Assembly: GCF_016925675.1 (NCBI RefSeq)
Contig: NZ_CP070506.1
Span: 2,974,501 to 3,038,500 of the forward strand
Reading direction: 5' to 3'
Source: Pseudomonas hygromyciniae
Lineage (GTDB): Bacteria; Pseudomonadota; Gammaproteobacteria; Pseudomonadales; Pseudomonadaceae
Length of the DNA stretch: 64,000 bases
Both the position numbers and the translations under genes were made by a program. Below the pieces are notes generated by a model. The model saw only the letters and a list, made by a program, of their open reading frames with translations, did not search any database and had not been told where the DNA came from. Shown here in pieces: positions 1-7,755 of this stretch (position 1 is its first letter; every line of letters begins with the position of its first letter).

Positions 1-2
1 GT

Positions 3-200
3 GATGAGTTGCTGAAGCTCCACGCGATGACCCTAACCCTTGTAGAGGGCGCTCCACTGACTGTACCTACTGAGAATGCCTGCATCTGGTCGGAGGCCGA
101 ATCGCTACAACAGGATCTTGAGGCCCTCGCTGGGTGGGTGCATTCTGCCCAAGCAGCGATATCCCCTTTGGTCAATCTAACACCCGACCATGAGCAGTAA
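3..200 (+). CDS. C-terminal end of an unidentified protein (partial)
   Basis: This reading frame is open to the left edge of the window and ends at a TAA, so it is probably the tail of a gene that starts outside. About 65 residues are visible. They form a mixed polar and hydrophobic stretch with a D-L-E-A-L-A-G-W segment and no motif I recognise. An internal TTG or ATG start is possible, but nothing resembling a ribosome binding site is visible within the first bases. The following 230 bases (201-430) contain only short frames with stops, one of which reads as a plausible 35-codon fragment at about 257-345. The region may therefore hold degraded genes. No function is proposed. Confidence 0.35.
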   Translation, partial: DELLKLHAMTLTLVEGAPLTVPTENACIWSEAESLQQDLEALAGWVHSAQAAISPLVNLTPDHEQ

Positions 201-430
201 GCCCTTGGAAATAGGCAACTACAACGGCGCCGCATGACGTAGGGCTCAGCAAGCATTTCGCAGGAGGTGCTCGACGAAGTTCAATTAGCTTTCGCCGCCT
301 CAGGAGCCCCTATCGTGAGGGACATTTGTACCTTTCCTAGACATGGCTAAAGCAGGCGCTCGACAATACCGCGTATCGCGTCGTCCTCCAACTCAGAGGG
401 GGCGAACCAGGAAAGGTATTGCCACTACAT

Positions 431-790
431 ATGCTCTATCTCACGGACGTCCAACCAACCTTCTGCCCCCAGTGCGGAAAACCCATAGAAATCAGACTGC
501 ATGGCTGGGAGGCTCAGGATCGGTTTTACAACGCCAAACACCCCTTCCTCTGTGACTGCGGGGCCCGTTACCTAATTGCCGAAGACACGGTGTCCAAGGC
601 CTTCGATGGTGCTGAATCAGTCGGTGGCGATGCGGGTTTCGACCGAGCGGCCAAAGGCAAGCTGCTATCCGAACTCTACGTGATCCTAGGCACACTCGAT
701 GCTCCCGAGGACGTGCTCGATCAAGTTTTTGCAGCGGTCGAGGGATACCCTCTGCCGCATTCGACATTGCTACCCTTCAAGACTAAGTAG
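431..790 (+). CDS. Small hypothetical protein with a Cys4 zinc-ribbon-like motif
   Basis: The frame encodes about 119 residues from the ATG at 431; a TTG at 419 is an alternative start. Near the N terminus there is a C-P-Q-C-G pair, and about 27 residues later a C-D-C-G pair. Two such pairs are the usual layout of a zinc ribbon, so metal binding is a reasonable inference. The C-terminal half is acidic and leucine-rich, possibly helical. I do not recognise the family. The stop codon directly abuts the ATG of the next degraded frame at 791, so the two may once have formed a pair. The neighbourhood is accessory in character. Confidence 0.5.
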   Translation: MLYLTDVQPTFCPQCGKPIEIRLHGWEAQDRFYNAKHPFLCDCGARYLIAEDTVSKAFDGAESVGGDAGFDRAAKGKLLSELYVILGTLDAPEDVLDQVFAAVEGYPLPHSTLLPFKTK

Positions 791-953
791 ATGAGCAAGT
801 AAGATTCACTGGTTTGCTGTTTCCAACCCCGAGCAGAAGCGCTACCCCGAATGGCGGCGATCCTTCGGAACTACTGAGGAGGGCGTCGTTTTCGTGCTGG
901 CCTCCATGGCCGGTGACTGCTCTGAACTCCATGTGATGCTCTGCGCCCGCTAA
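791..953 (+). pseudogene. Possible small gene broken near its start
   Basis: From 801 to the TAA at 951-953 a frame reads about 50 protein-like residues, including the segments H-W-F-A-V-S-N-P and Y-P-E-W-R-R. An ATG at 791 follows the previous stop directly, but it runs into a TAA after three codons. Removing four bases (TAAG at 800-803) would join ATG-AGC-AAG to the longer frame. The simplest reading is a small gene with a four-base insertion near its start. An internal start or chance openness are the alternatives. Confidence 0.25.
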
Positions 954-992
954 GATTTCGGAGCTGGCGGCGGGTCATCTTCAAAGCTGCCA

Positions 993-1199
993 TTACGGTA
1001 TCGATGGGGGCAGAATTGCTTTCCTCTCTTCGAAGTGTCCATCGGTAAGGTAAATCATTTCGTATGCATTGCAGTCGCCCTGATGGGTGGGCTGCAACAG
1101 AATGTGTCCCAGTTCACCCATCTCGACATCGCGCAGTTTGTAAGCGACGGAACCGTCTCCGAGGAACTCCCGATCAACCTTGAGTTCTTTCGGCGACAT
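993..1199 (-). CDS. Small hypothetical protein, 68 aa
   Basis: The chosen start is the ATG at 1199, because a purine-rich GGAGAAGG lies just upstream on the minus strand. The longer upstream extension is arginine-rich and looks non-coding. The product is about 68 residues, acidic and soluble, with no membrane segment and no motif I know. It lies on the same strand as the sbtB-ending operon, with a gap of about 280 bases. It could be a distal member of that operon or an independent gene. Confidence 0.45.
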   Translation of the reverse strand: MSPKELKVDREFLGDGSVAYKLRDVEMGELGHILLQPTHQGDCNAYEMIYLTDGHFEERKAILPPSIP

Positions 1200-1402
1200 G
1201 GTGGCCTTCTCCAATTCAGGTTGTGAATGCCCACGTCTCACGGGTGATGGCCGCAATGGTGACAGCCAGTGTCTCGGATGGGCCATCAGCGACCAAGCAA
1301 CGTTGCCATGGCTCAGCCTGAGGGTTGGCCGGGATTCGCGCCAAAACCGCCAAAACAACCTTAAGTAATTGATACTAAAGATCAATCAAGTCAAAGCTCC
1401 GA

Positions 1403-1443
1403 GCACGAAAGCGCTGCTGTAACACATGCGTATACTTTCGTGC
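1403..1443 (-). terminator. Inverted repeat downstream of sbtB, possible weak terminator
   Basis: GCACGAAAG at 1403-1411 is matched by CTTTCGTGC at 1435-1443, a perfect nine-base inverted repeat with a 23-base loop. It lies 36 bases beyond the sbtB stop on the minus strand, where a terminator for the long operon would be expected. The loop is long and no T-run follows on the minus strand, so intrinsic termination is uncertain. The rest of 1200-1478 shows no gene. Confidence 0.3.
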
Positions 1444-1478
1444 CATCCCGTCACCACGACAGCCCTTACCCTTCTCGC

Positions 1479-1790
1479 TCAGAATTTTTCTGACCGTAGC
1501 ACGTCGATGCTGCTCACGAACAAGATCATGGCGTAATTGTCGTAGTAATGCGTCTGCAGGTAGGTGGCGATTGTTGAGGCTGTATCGGCATCGCACACCA
1601 CCTCAATGCGGATGTTACCGCTCGCCTCCCAGCCGGCATTGCGAACGCCACGACCGCCTTTGCCACGAGCGTCGGTGATGGTGTATCCGTGGGCACCTAA
1701 CCGCTCGATATCCCGGATCAGAGTGCCCTCGACTGCTGCTTCTGTGACGATGGTCAACAGCTTGCGCGTATGTCCTTCCATTAGTTTCAT
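1479..1790 (-). CDS. sbtB: SbtB-like PII-family regulator of the bicarbonate transporter
   Basis: This small protein of about 103 residues resembles the PII-like SbtB that binds SbtA and gates bicarbonate uptake in response to adenine nucleotides. It begins with a short leader and then a T-R-K-L-L-T-I-V-T-E-A beta strand typical of the ferredoxin-like fold. The flexible loop contains A-R-G-K-G-G-R-G, and the end reads S-S-I-D-V-L-R. The ATG at 1790 overlaps the sbtA stop as ATGA. A second ATG at 1781 is better spaced (9 nt) from a GGGAGG sequence and may be the true start. Position directly after sbtA is the classic arrangement. The regulatory ligand here is inferred from family knowledge only. 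Confidence 0.85.
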   Translation of the reverse strand: MKLMEGHTRKLLTIVTEAAVEGTLIRDIERLGAHGYTITDARGKGGRGVRNAGWEASGNIRIEVVCDADTASTIATYLQTHYYDNYAMILFVSSIDVLRSEKF

Positions 1791-2738
1791 CCTCCCAGGG
1801 ACGTGTGCGCCCACACGGCGAGCGCATAATAAATTGGGATACCCACCAAGACATTGAACGGGAATGTGACGCCCAGCGAAGCGGCCAGCGACAAGGTGGG
1901 GGTTGGCCTCGGGCACCGATATGCGCATGGCGGCGGGTACCGCGATGTAAGAAGCACTGGCGGCCAGCGTGGCAAGCATGGCTATCCCCCCGACGGACAA
2001 GCCCAGTGCCAGCCCCAGCCCGATGCCCACTAGCGAAGAAAACAGGGGCATGCCAATGCCAAAGGCAACCAAAAATAGCCCGTACCGGCGTAGGCTGCCC
2101 ACCTGTGTCGCGGTGATCAAGCCCATCTCCAGCAGGAACAGGGCCAGAATGCCCTTGAAGAGATCGAAGAACAACGGCTTGATCGAAGACAATCCGTCAG
2201 GTCCGGCTGCCCAGCCGATAAGCAGGCCGCCGACCAGCAACACGATGCTTTTCCCCAGGAACACTTCATGGGCAACCTCACTCCATCGCGTCTGCCGTGA
2301 CAGGCCGCGCGCCAGTATGATGCCGACTAGAATGGCGGGAATCTCCAGCAACACCAGAAGCAGTGGCATGTGCTCTTCGAAGGCAATCTGGCGGGAGCCA
2401 AGATAGGCAACCGCGACGGCGTAGGTACCGACGCTCACCGAGCCGTAATGAGCTGCGATCGAGGCCGCATCTGCGCGCTTGAAACGGCCCACGTAACGAA
2501 GCACGGGAAAGGCAAGCAGCGCCAGGAAAAAGCCCATCGCCACGACGGCCAGCATATCCGGCAGCAAGTCACCGAACGGCTGCTTGGCGAGTTCGATACC
2601 ACCCTTGAGGCCGATGGAGAGCAGCAACAGAATGCTCACGAACTCGTAAATCGCGGCCGGAAGACGCAGCTCCGAGCGCAGCAGACCGGCGACGAGACCC
2701 AGCAGAAAAAACAGGATAATAGGATCGATTACATTCAT
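1787..2738 (-). CDS. sbtA: SbtA-like sodium-dependent bicarbonate transporter (frameshifted)
   Basis: The product is a polytopic membrane protein of about 316 residues after correction, made of repeated hydrophobic helices. It is homologous to the cyanobacterial SbtA bicarbonate/sodium symporter. Diagnostic stretches include G-S-V-S-V-G-T-Y-A-V-A-V-A and, near the end, A-M-R-I-S-V-P-E-A-N-P followed in another frame by T-L-S-L-A-A-S-L-G-V-T-F-P-F-N. The frame is lost at a GGGGG run on the plus strand at 1898-1902. Removing one base restores the conserved C terminus and a stop at 1787. Without correction the frame runs on into sbtB, producing an artificial fusion. The ATG at 2738 overlaps the murF stop as TAATG, suggesting translational coupling. 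Sequencing error is the likeliest cause of the break. Confidence 0.85.
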
Positions 2739-4119
2739 TACTGTTCTCTATTTCGTTTCGATGGATGTGAAATTAAGTCGTCGACTAGATTCTCCATATG
2801 CATGCAGCGTGATCCTTTGATTAAGGCGGTGATATTGGCATGCAGGGTGTCGCGCAGCGCGGACGCCAACGCTTCGTGGCTCTGGAAGTGCCGCGCGCCC
2901 TGCCCGAAGGTGTCAACGGCATGTCGCGACAACTCCCCGAGGGCGAACAATCGGTTGACGCCCGCAGCGCGGGCGGATCGCCCCGCTTGACAATGCCACT
3001 CCATGGCCGTCTCACCCAACTCGGCCATGTCCCCCAGTACCAGCACCCGCTCTCCCTGGGTGTCGGCGAGCACGGCCAAGGCCGCATGCAACGATGAAGG
3101 GTTGGCATTGTAGCTGTCGTCGATCAGTCGGGCGCCGTGCAAACCAACCAGTGGCTGCATCCGTCCCTTGATGGGCTGTACCTCGGCAAGCCCCGCCGCG
3201 ATCACGTTCGCGGGCACCCCAAGCACCAGCGCCGCGGTAGCAGCCGCCAGGGCGTTGGCAGCATTGTGTCGGCCAGTCAGCGCCAGTTCGATGTCGAGGC
3301 CCCCCCACGGTGATTGGATCACGAGCCGCCCGCCGTATGCCGTGGAATGCCACGCCCCCTGTACATCGACTTGCGCGCTCGACAGGCTATAACCGATGAT
3401 CCGACGTCCGTTCGCCAGTGCTGTCCAGATAGGGAAGCAAGGGTCGTCGGCGTTGAGCAGCGCAATTCCGGCGTCATCCATCGCCGCGAACATCTCGCCG
3501 TTGGCCCGTGCCGCCCCCTCCGAACCACCAAAGCCCGCGATATGGTCCAGTCCTGCGTTAGTAATCAACCCAAGGGTGGGGCGGGCGAGGTCGGCTAGCA
3601 ACGCGATCTCACCGGGGTGGTTGGCACCCAGTTCGATCACCGCGAAACGGTGTCGATCGCGCAAGCGCAATAAGGTCAGCGGAACGCCGATCTCGTTATT
3701 GAGATTGCCGTGTGTCACTAAAACCGCAACCGAGGCGGCCCTGCGCAGGATTGCCCCCCAGCATCTCCTTAACGGTGGTTTTCCCGTTGCTCCCGGCGAC
3801 CGCGATCAACGGAATCTCGAATCTGCTACGCCACGCGCGAGCCATCAGCCCCCAGCGCCGATACAGTATCGGGCACCACTAACTGGCAGAAATCGGCATG
3901 CCCTTGCCGATTGACCACTGCGGCGACCGCACCTCGACGCTTGGCCTCAGTCAAGAAATCATGGCCGTCATGCTGCTTACCCGGCAGTGCAACAAACAAA
4001 TCGCCGCGCCGCACACACCGACTATCGATGCACACGCCTCGCACAAACGCATCCGGCTCAGGTGTCGTAACACCAAACCAGTGCGCGACTTCGGATAAAC
4101 GCAACCCTCGGCTATTCAT
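2738..4119 (-). CDS. murF: MurF, UDP-MurNAc-tripeptide:D-Ala-D-Ala ligase (two frameshifts)
   Basis: MurF is the ATP-dependent cytoplasmic ligase that adds D-Ala-D-Ala to the peptidoglycan precursor. Corrected length is about 459 residues, normal for the family. The N-terminal part reads G-V-C-I-D-S-R and G-D-L-F-V-A-L-P-G-K. The ATP loop G-S-N-G-K-T-T-V-K-E-M is intact but in a second frame. T-H-G-N-L-N-N-E-I-G-V-P and D-S-Y-N-A-N-P-S-S are in the third. Two extra bases explain this, one in the C-run at 3849-3853 and one in the C-run at 3754-3759 (plus strand). The start overlaps the upstream stop as ATGA. The dcw cluster neighbours are absent, so this is probably a second murF copy outside its usual locus. 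That inference needs the whole genome. Confidence 0.85.
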
Positions 4120-4637
4120 ATCCCCTCCTGCGCAGTGTCGTACACATCCGGATGGATCAGCAGTCCCGTGGCAGAGTCTTGAAACCAGGGTGACATCAGG
4201 TGCTGCGAGTACCGCGCCAGCAGACTCCGCATCTCGATTTGCGCTTCAGACGAAGGTGCTTCGCTGGGGAATACAGGAATGAAGCGCCCTGACGGCATAC
4301 CGTCCTGCCACAGGCTGGCTGACTCAATCAACGCGCCCAAGAGATCGCGGCGGGACACCTCGCCGCGGTCTTCTCCGGCTGGCGTCTCAAGCCAGCAAAG
4401 CGTCCAGATGGCCTGTAGCCCGACGGTTTCCCTGATGCGAACGGGGCGATAGGCGGCTTGGTTATGCAGCAGTGCGCCCGGAGGTTCCGCCGCCGTGCGC
4501 GGATCGATCCATATCCCCAGCAGCGTTTCGAGAACCGTTTCCGGATAGTATTTGCGTCTAAATGAGAAGAAGTCGTTCAGCTCAATACAGCTACACGCCA
4601 AATCCTCCAAGCTGCGAACCAGCATCAACATGCTCAT
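4116..4637 (-). CDS. Hypothetical protein between sua5 and murF
   Basis: The product is about 173 residues. The ATG at 4637 overlaps the sua5 stop as ATGA, and the stop overlaps the murF start in the same way, so the gene is firmly embedded in the operon. A frame extending further upstream lies antisense-like over sua5 in another frame and is not used. The sequence is soluble and contains an N-D-F-F-S-F-R-R-K-Y-Y-P stretch, tryptophan-rich segments and no recognisable catalytic motif. I do not recognise the family. Its tight coupling to a t6A-synthesis gene and a cell-wall gene gives no clear functional clue. Confidence 0.7.
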   Translation of the reverse strand: MSMLMLVRSLEDLACSCIELNDFFSFRRKYYPETVLETLLGIWIDPRTAAEPPGALLHNQAAYRPVRIRETVGLQAIWTLCWLETPAGEDRGEVSRRDLLGALIESASLWQDGMPSGRFIPVFPSEAPSSEAQIEMRSLLARYSQHLMSPWFQDSATGLLIHPDVYDTAQEGI

Positions 4638-5629
4638 GCGCAACCCCGTTCGGCCTGCCTGCCGCCAGCAGCACGCTTCAAGCGATCGCGCACCGCTTCC
4701 CACTCCATTTTGGCGGGCGGTAATTCGACTAGAGCACAGTGACAATCCCAGGTATCGATTTCGCGCAGGAGCGCATAAAGCACCTGCCCGTACTCTTTGG
4801 GATCGGCGGGCATCATTAGCCAGCGGCAGCCGACCTCGTTGGTTGCCGGCGGATGCATTGACAGAACTGCAACCGATTGTCCGAAGTTCAGAAACGACTG
4901 GGCCGCTGCCTCGATTTCCGTCGCATCTATTAGTTGCAGCGGGGTATCCGGGGCGTAATGAGAGGCCAGGCAACCCGGTGCCCGTGGGCCACCGCCCGCG
5001 CTCACGGTGAGCAATTCGCCGAGGACACGAGTAAGCACGTTGGGCATCACCGCCCCGGGACGCAGCACGCGCGGGTACTCCCCACTGAGGTCGAGGATGG
5101 TGGACTCCAAGCCCACCTTGCACGAACCACCGTCGATGACGCAGTCCACCGCATCTCCAAACTCTGCGATCACGTGGGCTGCCGAGGTGGGGCTGACGCG
5201 GCCGAAGCGGTTGGCCGACGGTGCGGCGATGCCACCGCCGAACGCTTTGAGTAACGCCAGCGCCACGGGGTGATCCGGCACTCGCAGCCCAATCGTGTCT
5301 TGGCCACCGGTCACCGCGTCCAGCACGCCCGGCGCGCGCTTGAGGATCAGCGTGAGCGGACCGGGCCAGAAGCGTTCTGCGAGCTTCCAGGCTGAGTCGG
5401 GGATATCCCGCGCCCAGCGCTCGATCTCATCGGCCGCGGCAAGGTGGACAATGAGGGGGTGATCTGCGGGGCGGCCCTTCGCAGTGAAAATGTTCGCCAC
5501 AGCGCGCTCGTTGGCGGCGTCTGCCCCCAAGCCGTAGACGGTCTCGGTGGGGAAGGCTACCAAGCCGCCGCCGCGCAAAACTCCGGCGGCGTACAATATT
5601 TCTTCCCGGATACTTCCATACAGCGTCAT
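4634..5629 (-). CDS. Sua5/YrdC-type threonylcarbamoyl-AMP synthase
   Basis: This enzyme makes threonylcarbamoyl-AMP from threonine, bicarbonate and ATP, the first step of the t6A37 tRNA modification. The product is about 331 residues, which matches the long Sua5 form. It has an N-terminal YrdC domain with F-P-T-E-T-V-Y-G-L-G near residue 25 and K-G-R-P-A-D-H-P-L near 50, then S-A-N-R-F-G-R-V-S-P-T. A C-terminal Sua5 domain begins after the P-G linker near A-S-H-Y-A-P. The ATG at 5629 gives the normal N terminus; an upstream extension is not conserved-looking. The substrate bicarbonate is notable given the sbtA/sbtB pair in the same operon. Pseudomonads normally carry a TsaC/RimN elsewhere, so this is probably an additional copy. 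Confidence 0.88.
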   Translation of the reverse strand: MTLYGSIREEILYAAGVLRGGGLVAFPTETVYGLGADAANERAVANIFTAKGRPADHPLIVHLAAADEIERWARDIPDSAWKLAERFWPGPLTLILKRAPGVLDAVTGGQDTIGLRVPDHPVALALLKAFGGGIAAPSANRFGRVSPTSAAHVIAEFGDAVDCVIDGGSCKVGLESTILDLSGEYPRVLRPGAVMPNVLTRVLGELLTVSAGGGPRAPGCLASHYAPDTPLQLIDATEIEAAAQSFLNFGQSVAVLSMHPPATNEVGCRWLMMPADPKEYGQVLYALLREIDTWDCHCALVELPPAKMEWEAVRDRLKRAAGGRQAERGCA

Positions 5630-5631
5630 GC

Positions 5632-5739
5632 TCAGACTCCAGTGAACGTCAGGGAACTGTGCACTCCGCACGTGACCCAAATTTCCAGCCCCTCTTCCAG
5701 GGGTTCGCCCATATCAACTACCAGTGTTTTCGGGGCCAT
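5632..5739 (-). CDS. Possible 35-residue ORF upstream of sua5
   Basis: An ATG at 5739, preceded on the minus strand by AAAAGGTG, opens a 35-codon frame that ends 2 bases before the sua5 start. The peptide contains V-V-D-M-G-E-P-L-E-E-G-L-E and then W-V-T-C-G-V. It overlaps the end of the 87-residue gene in a different frame. Placement and an apparent ribosome binding site favour a real small gene or a translational coupler. No homologue is recognised and chance cannot be excluded. Confidence 0.35.
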   Translation of the reverse strand: MAPKTLVVDMGEPLEEGLEIWVTCGVHSSLTFTGV

Positions 5740-5981
5740 AACTGCACCTTTTCATTTATGTAGATTGTCATCTGAGCCAAGAGCGGGGCTATCTCAAACC
5801 CGGCCGAAGAGCCCTGCCAGGCCTTGGCTCGGTCCGCATCAATTCGTTCGTCAGCAACGGAGAACAAGCCCCCGCCACGTCCTTCAGCCGACAGAAAATC
5901 ACCCTTATCCACTCTGGCATTGCGTGCATAACCAATAGCCTCAAGCGCCAAGGCCGTCGTCCAAACGCTGCAGTTATTCAT
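5718..5981 (-). CDS. Hypothetical protein, 87 aa
   Basis: The frame starts with the ATG at 5981, nine bases after the ilvD stop on the minus strand, and encodes 87 residues. It is soluble, with an alanine-rich first half (T-A-L-A-L-E-A-I-G-Y-A-R-N-A-R) and a more hydrophobic end. No signal peptide or membrane segment is evident, and I do not know the family. Its spacing makes it a likely operon member. The gap to sua5 contains a further 35-codon frame, so a lost frameshift joining the two was considered. The two overlap in ways that do not clearly make one protein. Confidence 0.5.
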   Translation of the reverse strand: MNNCSVWTTALALEAIGYARNARVDKGDFLSAEGRGGGLFSVADERIDADRAKAWQGSSAGFEIAPLLAQMTIYINEKVQLWPRKHW

Positions 5982-5990
5982 GGCAACCTC

Positions 5991-7670
5991 TTACTTGTCG
6001 GTGACGGCACCTTCCGATGCGCTGGATACCAGCTTGGCGTACTTGGCCAGCACGCCTCGGGTGTAGAGCGGTGCCGGTTGTGTCCAGTGTGCACGGCGTT
6101 CGGCCAGCACGGCATCCGACACAGCAACGCTGATCTCGCGGGTTTCGGCATCGATGGTGATGGCATCCCCGTTCTCGACCAGTGCAATCGGACCGCCATC
6201 AAAGGCTTCCGGTGTAATGTGACCGACCACGAAACCGTGTGAGCCGCCGGAGAAGCGGCCATCGGTAATGAGTGCGACTTCCTTGCCGAGCCCCTTGCCC
6301 ATCACAGCCGAGGTCGGCGACAGCATTTCGCGCATGCCCGGGCCACCCCTGGGGCCTTCGTAACGGATCACGATGACATCGCCGGCGACCACTTCGCCGT
6401 TGAGGATGCCGGCCAACGCGGCTTCCTCGCCGTGGTAGACGCGAGCAGTACCTTCGAAGCGCAGACCTTCCTTGCCGGTGATCTTGGCCACCGCACCGGT
6501 CGGCGACAGGTTGCCGTGCAGAATGACCAGGTGCGAGTCCTTCTTGATCGGGTTGTCGAAGGGGCGAATGATGTCCTGATCGACCGGATAGTCGGCGACG
6601 TCGGCGAGGTTCTCGGCCAGGGTCTTGCCGGTGACGGTGAGCACATCGCCATGCAACAGGCCTGCATCGAGCAGGCGCTTCATCAGCGGCTGGATGCCAC
6701 CGATGGCGACCAGTTCGGACATCATGTACTGGCCAGAAGGACGCAGGTCGGCCAGCACCGGCGTGGTCTTGCCGATCTCGATAAAGTCATCAAGGGTCAA
6801 TTTCACACCCACGGCGTGGGCCATGGCCAACAAGTGCAGCACGCCGTTGGTGGAGCCGGCCAGCGCGATGATGACGCAGATGGCGTTCTCGAAGGCCTTG
6901 CGGGTCATGATGTCGCGCGGTTTGATGTCGCGCGCGAGCAGTTCCAGCACCTGCTGGCCGGCACGGAAGCAGTCCGAGGCCTTGTCAGCCGAGATGGCGT
7001 TTTGCGCGGAGGAGCCAGGGAGCGACATACCCATGGCTTCGATGGCCGAGGCCATGGTATTGGCGGTGTACATGCCGCCGCAGGAGCCTGGGCCCGGAAT
7101 CGCAGTATCTTCGATCTGCTTAAGCTGGAGCAGGTCGATGTCGCCCTTGGCATGCTGCCCTACGGCCTCGAACACCGAGATAATATCGGTGTGGCCGTAG
7201 CCGGGCTTGATGGTGCCGCCATAGACGAAGATTGCGGGTCGGTTCAGCCGTGCCATGCCGATCAGGCAGCCGGGCATGTTCTTGTCGCAGCCACCCACGG
7301 CGACCAGACCGTCGAAGCCTTCGCAGCCGACCACGGTTTCGATGGAGTCGGCGATGACCTCACGCGACACCAACGAATACTTCATGCCCTCGGTGCCATT
7401 GGCGATGCCGTCCGATATGGTGATGGTGTTGAAGATCACACCCTTGCCGCCGGCCGCATTCGCGCCTTTCTCGGCTTCTTCCGCGAGCTTGTTGATGTGC
7501 ATGTTGCAGGGCGTGACATTGGCCCAGGTCGAGGCGATGCCGATCTGCGGCTTCTTGAAGTCATCATCCGTGAAGCCGACGGCGCGCAACATGGCGCGCG
7601 CCGGGGCGGCCTCGACGCCATCCACCACCAGGGAGGAATATTTGCGCATGTTGTCAGTGATCTCAGTCAT
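5991..7670 (-). CDS. ilvD: Dihydroxy-acid dehydratase, short form
   Basis: IlvD dehydrates 2,3-dihydroxy-acids to 2-keto acids in valine, leucine and isoleucine synthesis, using an iron-sulfur cluster. The start chosen is the ATG at 7670, which has AGGA eight bases upstream; an ATG 33 bases further upstream lacks this. The protein is about 559 residues, shorter than the roughly 615-residue enterobacterial type. Cluster and active-site segments are visible: N-V-T-P-C-N-M-H near residue 50, G-G-C-D-K-N-M-P-G near 120, G-S-C-G-G-M-Y-T-A-N near 195, and D-G-R-F-S-G-G-S-H-G near 475. Short-form enzymes studied elsewhere often carry a more oxygen-stable 2Fe-2S cluster. Whether that holds here is inference. 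It is likely a second ilvD in this genome. Confidence 0.93.
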   Translation of the reverse strand: MTEITDNMRKYSSLVVDGVEAAPARAMLRAVGFTDDDFKKPQIGIASTWANVTPCNMHINKLAEEAEKGANAAGGKGVIFNTITISDGIANGTEGMKYSLVSREVIADSIETVVGCEGFDGLVAVGGCDKNMPGCLIGMARLNRPAIFVYGGTIKPGYGHTDIISVFEAVGQHAKGDIDLLQLKQIEDTAIPGPGSCGGMYTANTMASAIEAMGMSLPGSSAQNAISADKASDCFRAGQQVLELLARDIKPRDIMTRKAFENAICVIIALAGSTNGVLHLLAMAHAVGVKLTLDDFIEIGKTTPVLADLRPSGQYMMSELVAIGGIQPLMKRLLDAGLLHGDVLTVTGKTLAENLADVADYPVDQDIIRPFDNPIKKDSHLVILHGNLSPTGAVAKITGKEGLRFEGTARVYHGEEAALAGILNGEVVAGDVIVIRYEGPRGGPGMREMLSPTSAVMGKGLGKEVALITDGRFSGGSHGFVVGHITPEAFDGGPIALVENGDAITIDAETREISVAVSDAVLAERRAHWTQPAPLYTRGVLAKYAKLVSSASEGAVTDK

Positions 7671-7755
7671 CTCGAAAATCCTTGAAGTGGTTATCGCGAG
7701 CATACAGGCATGCCGCGCTGGCTCAACAGGCTGCTAGCAGCGAGCACGTCCCACA

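Noticed and set aside
1479..2738. A natural SbtA-SbtB fusion protein
   Set aside because: The fusion frame replaces the conserved SbtA C terminus with non-conserved residues. One base removed from the run at 1898-1902 restores the separate, overlapping genes.
4638..5123. Upstream half of the 335-codon frame ending at 4116
   Set aside because: This part overlaps sua5 in another frame and is arginine- and serine-rich. The ATG at 4637 overlapping the sua5 stop is the better start.
6432..7685. A 417-codon plus-strand frame opposite ilvD
   Set aside because: It is antisense to a fully conserved IlvD. The composition (D-, G-, H- and V-rich) is typical of reverse-frame translations.
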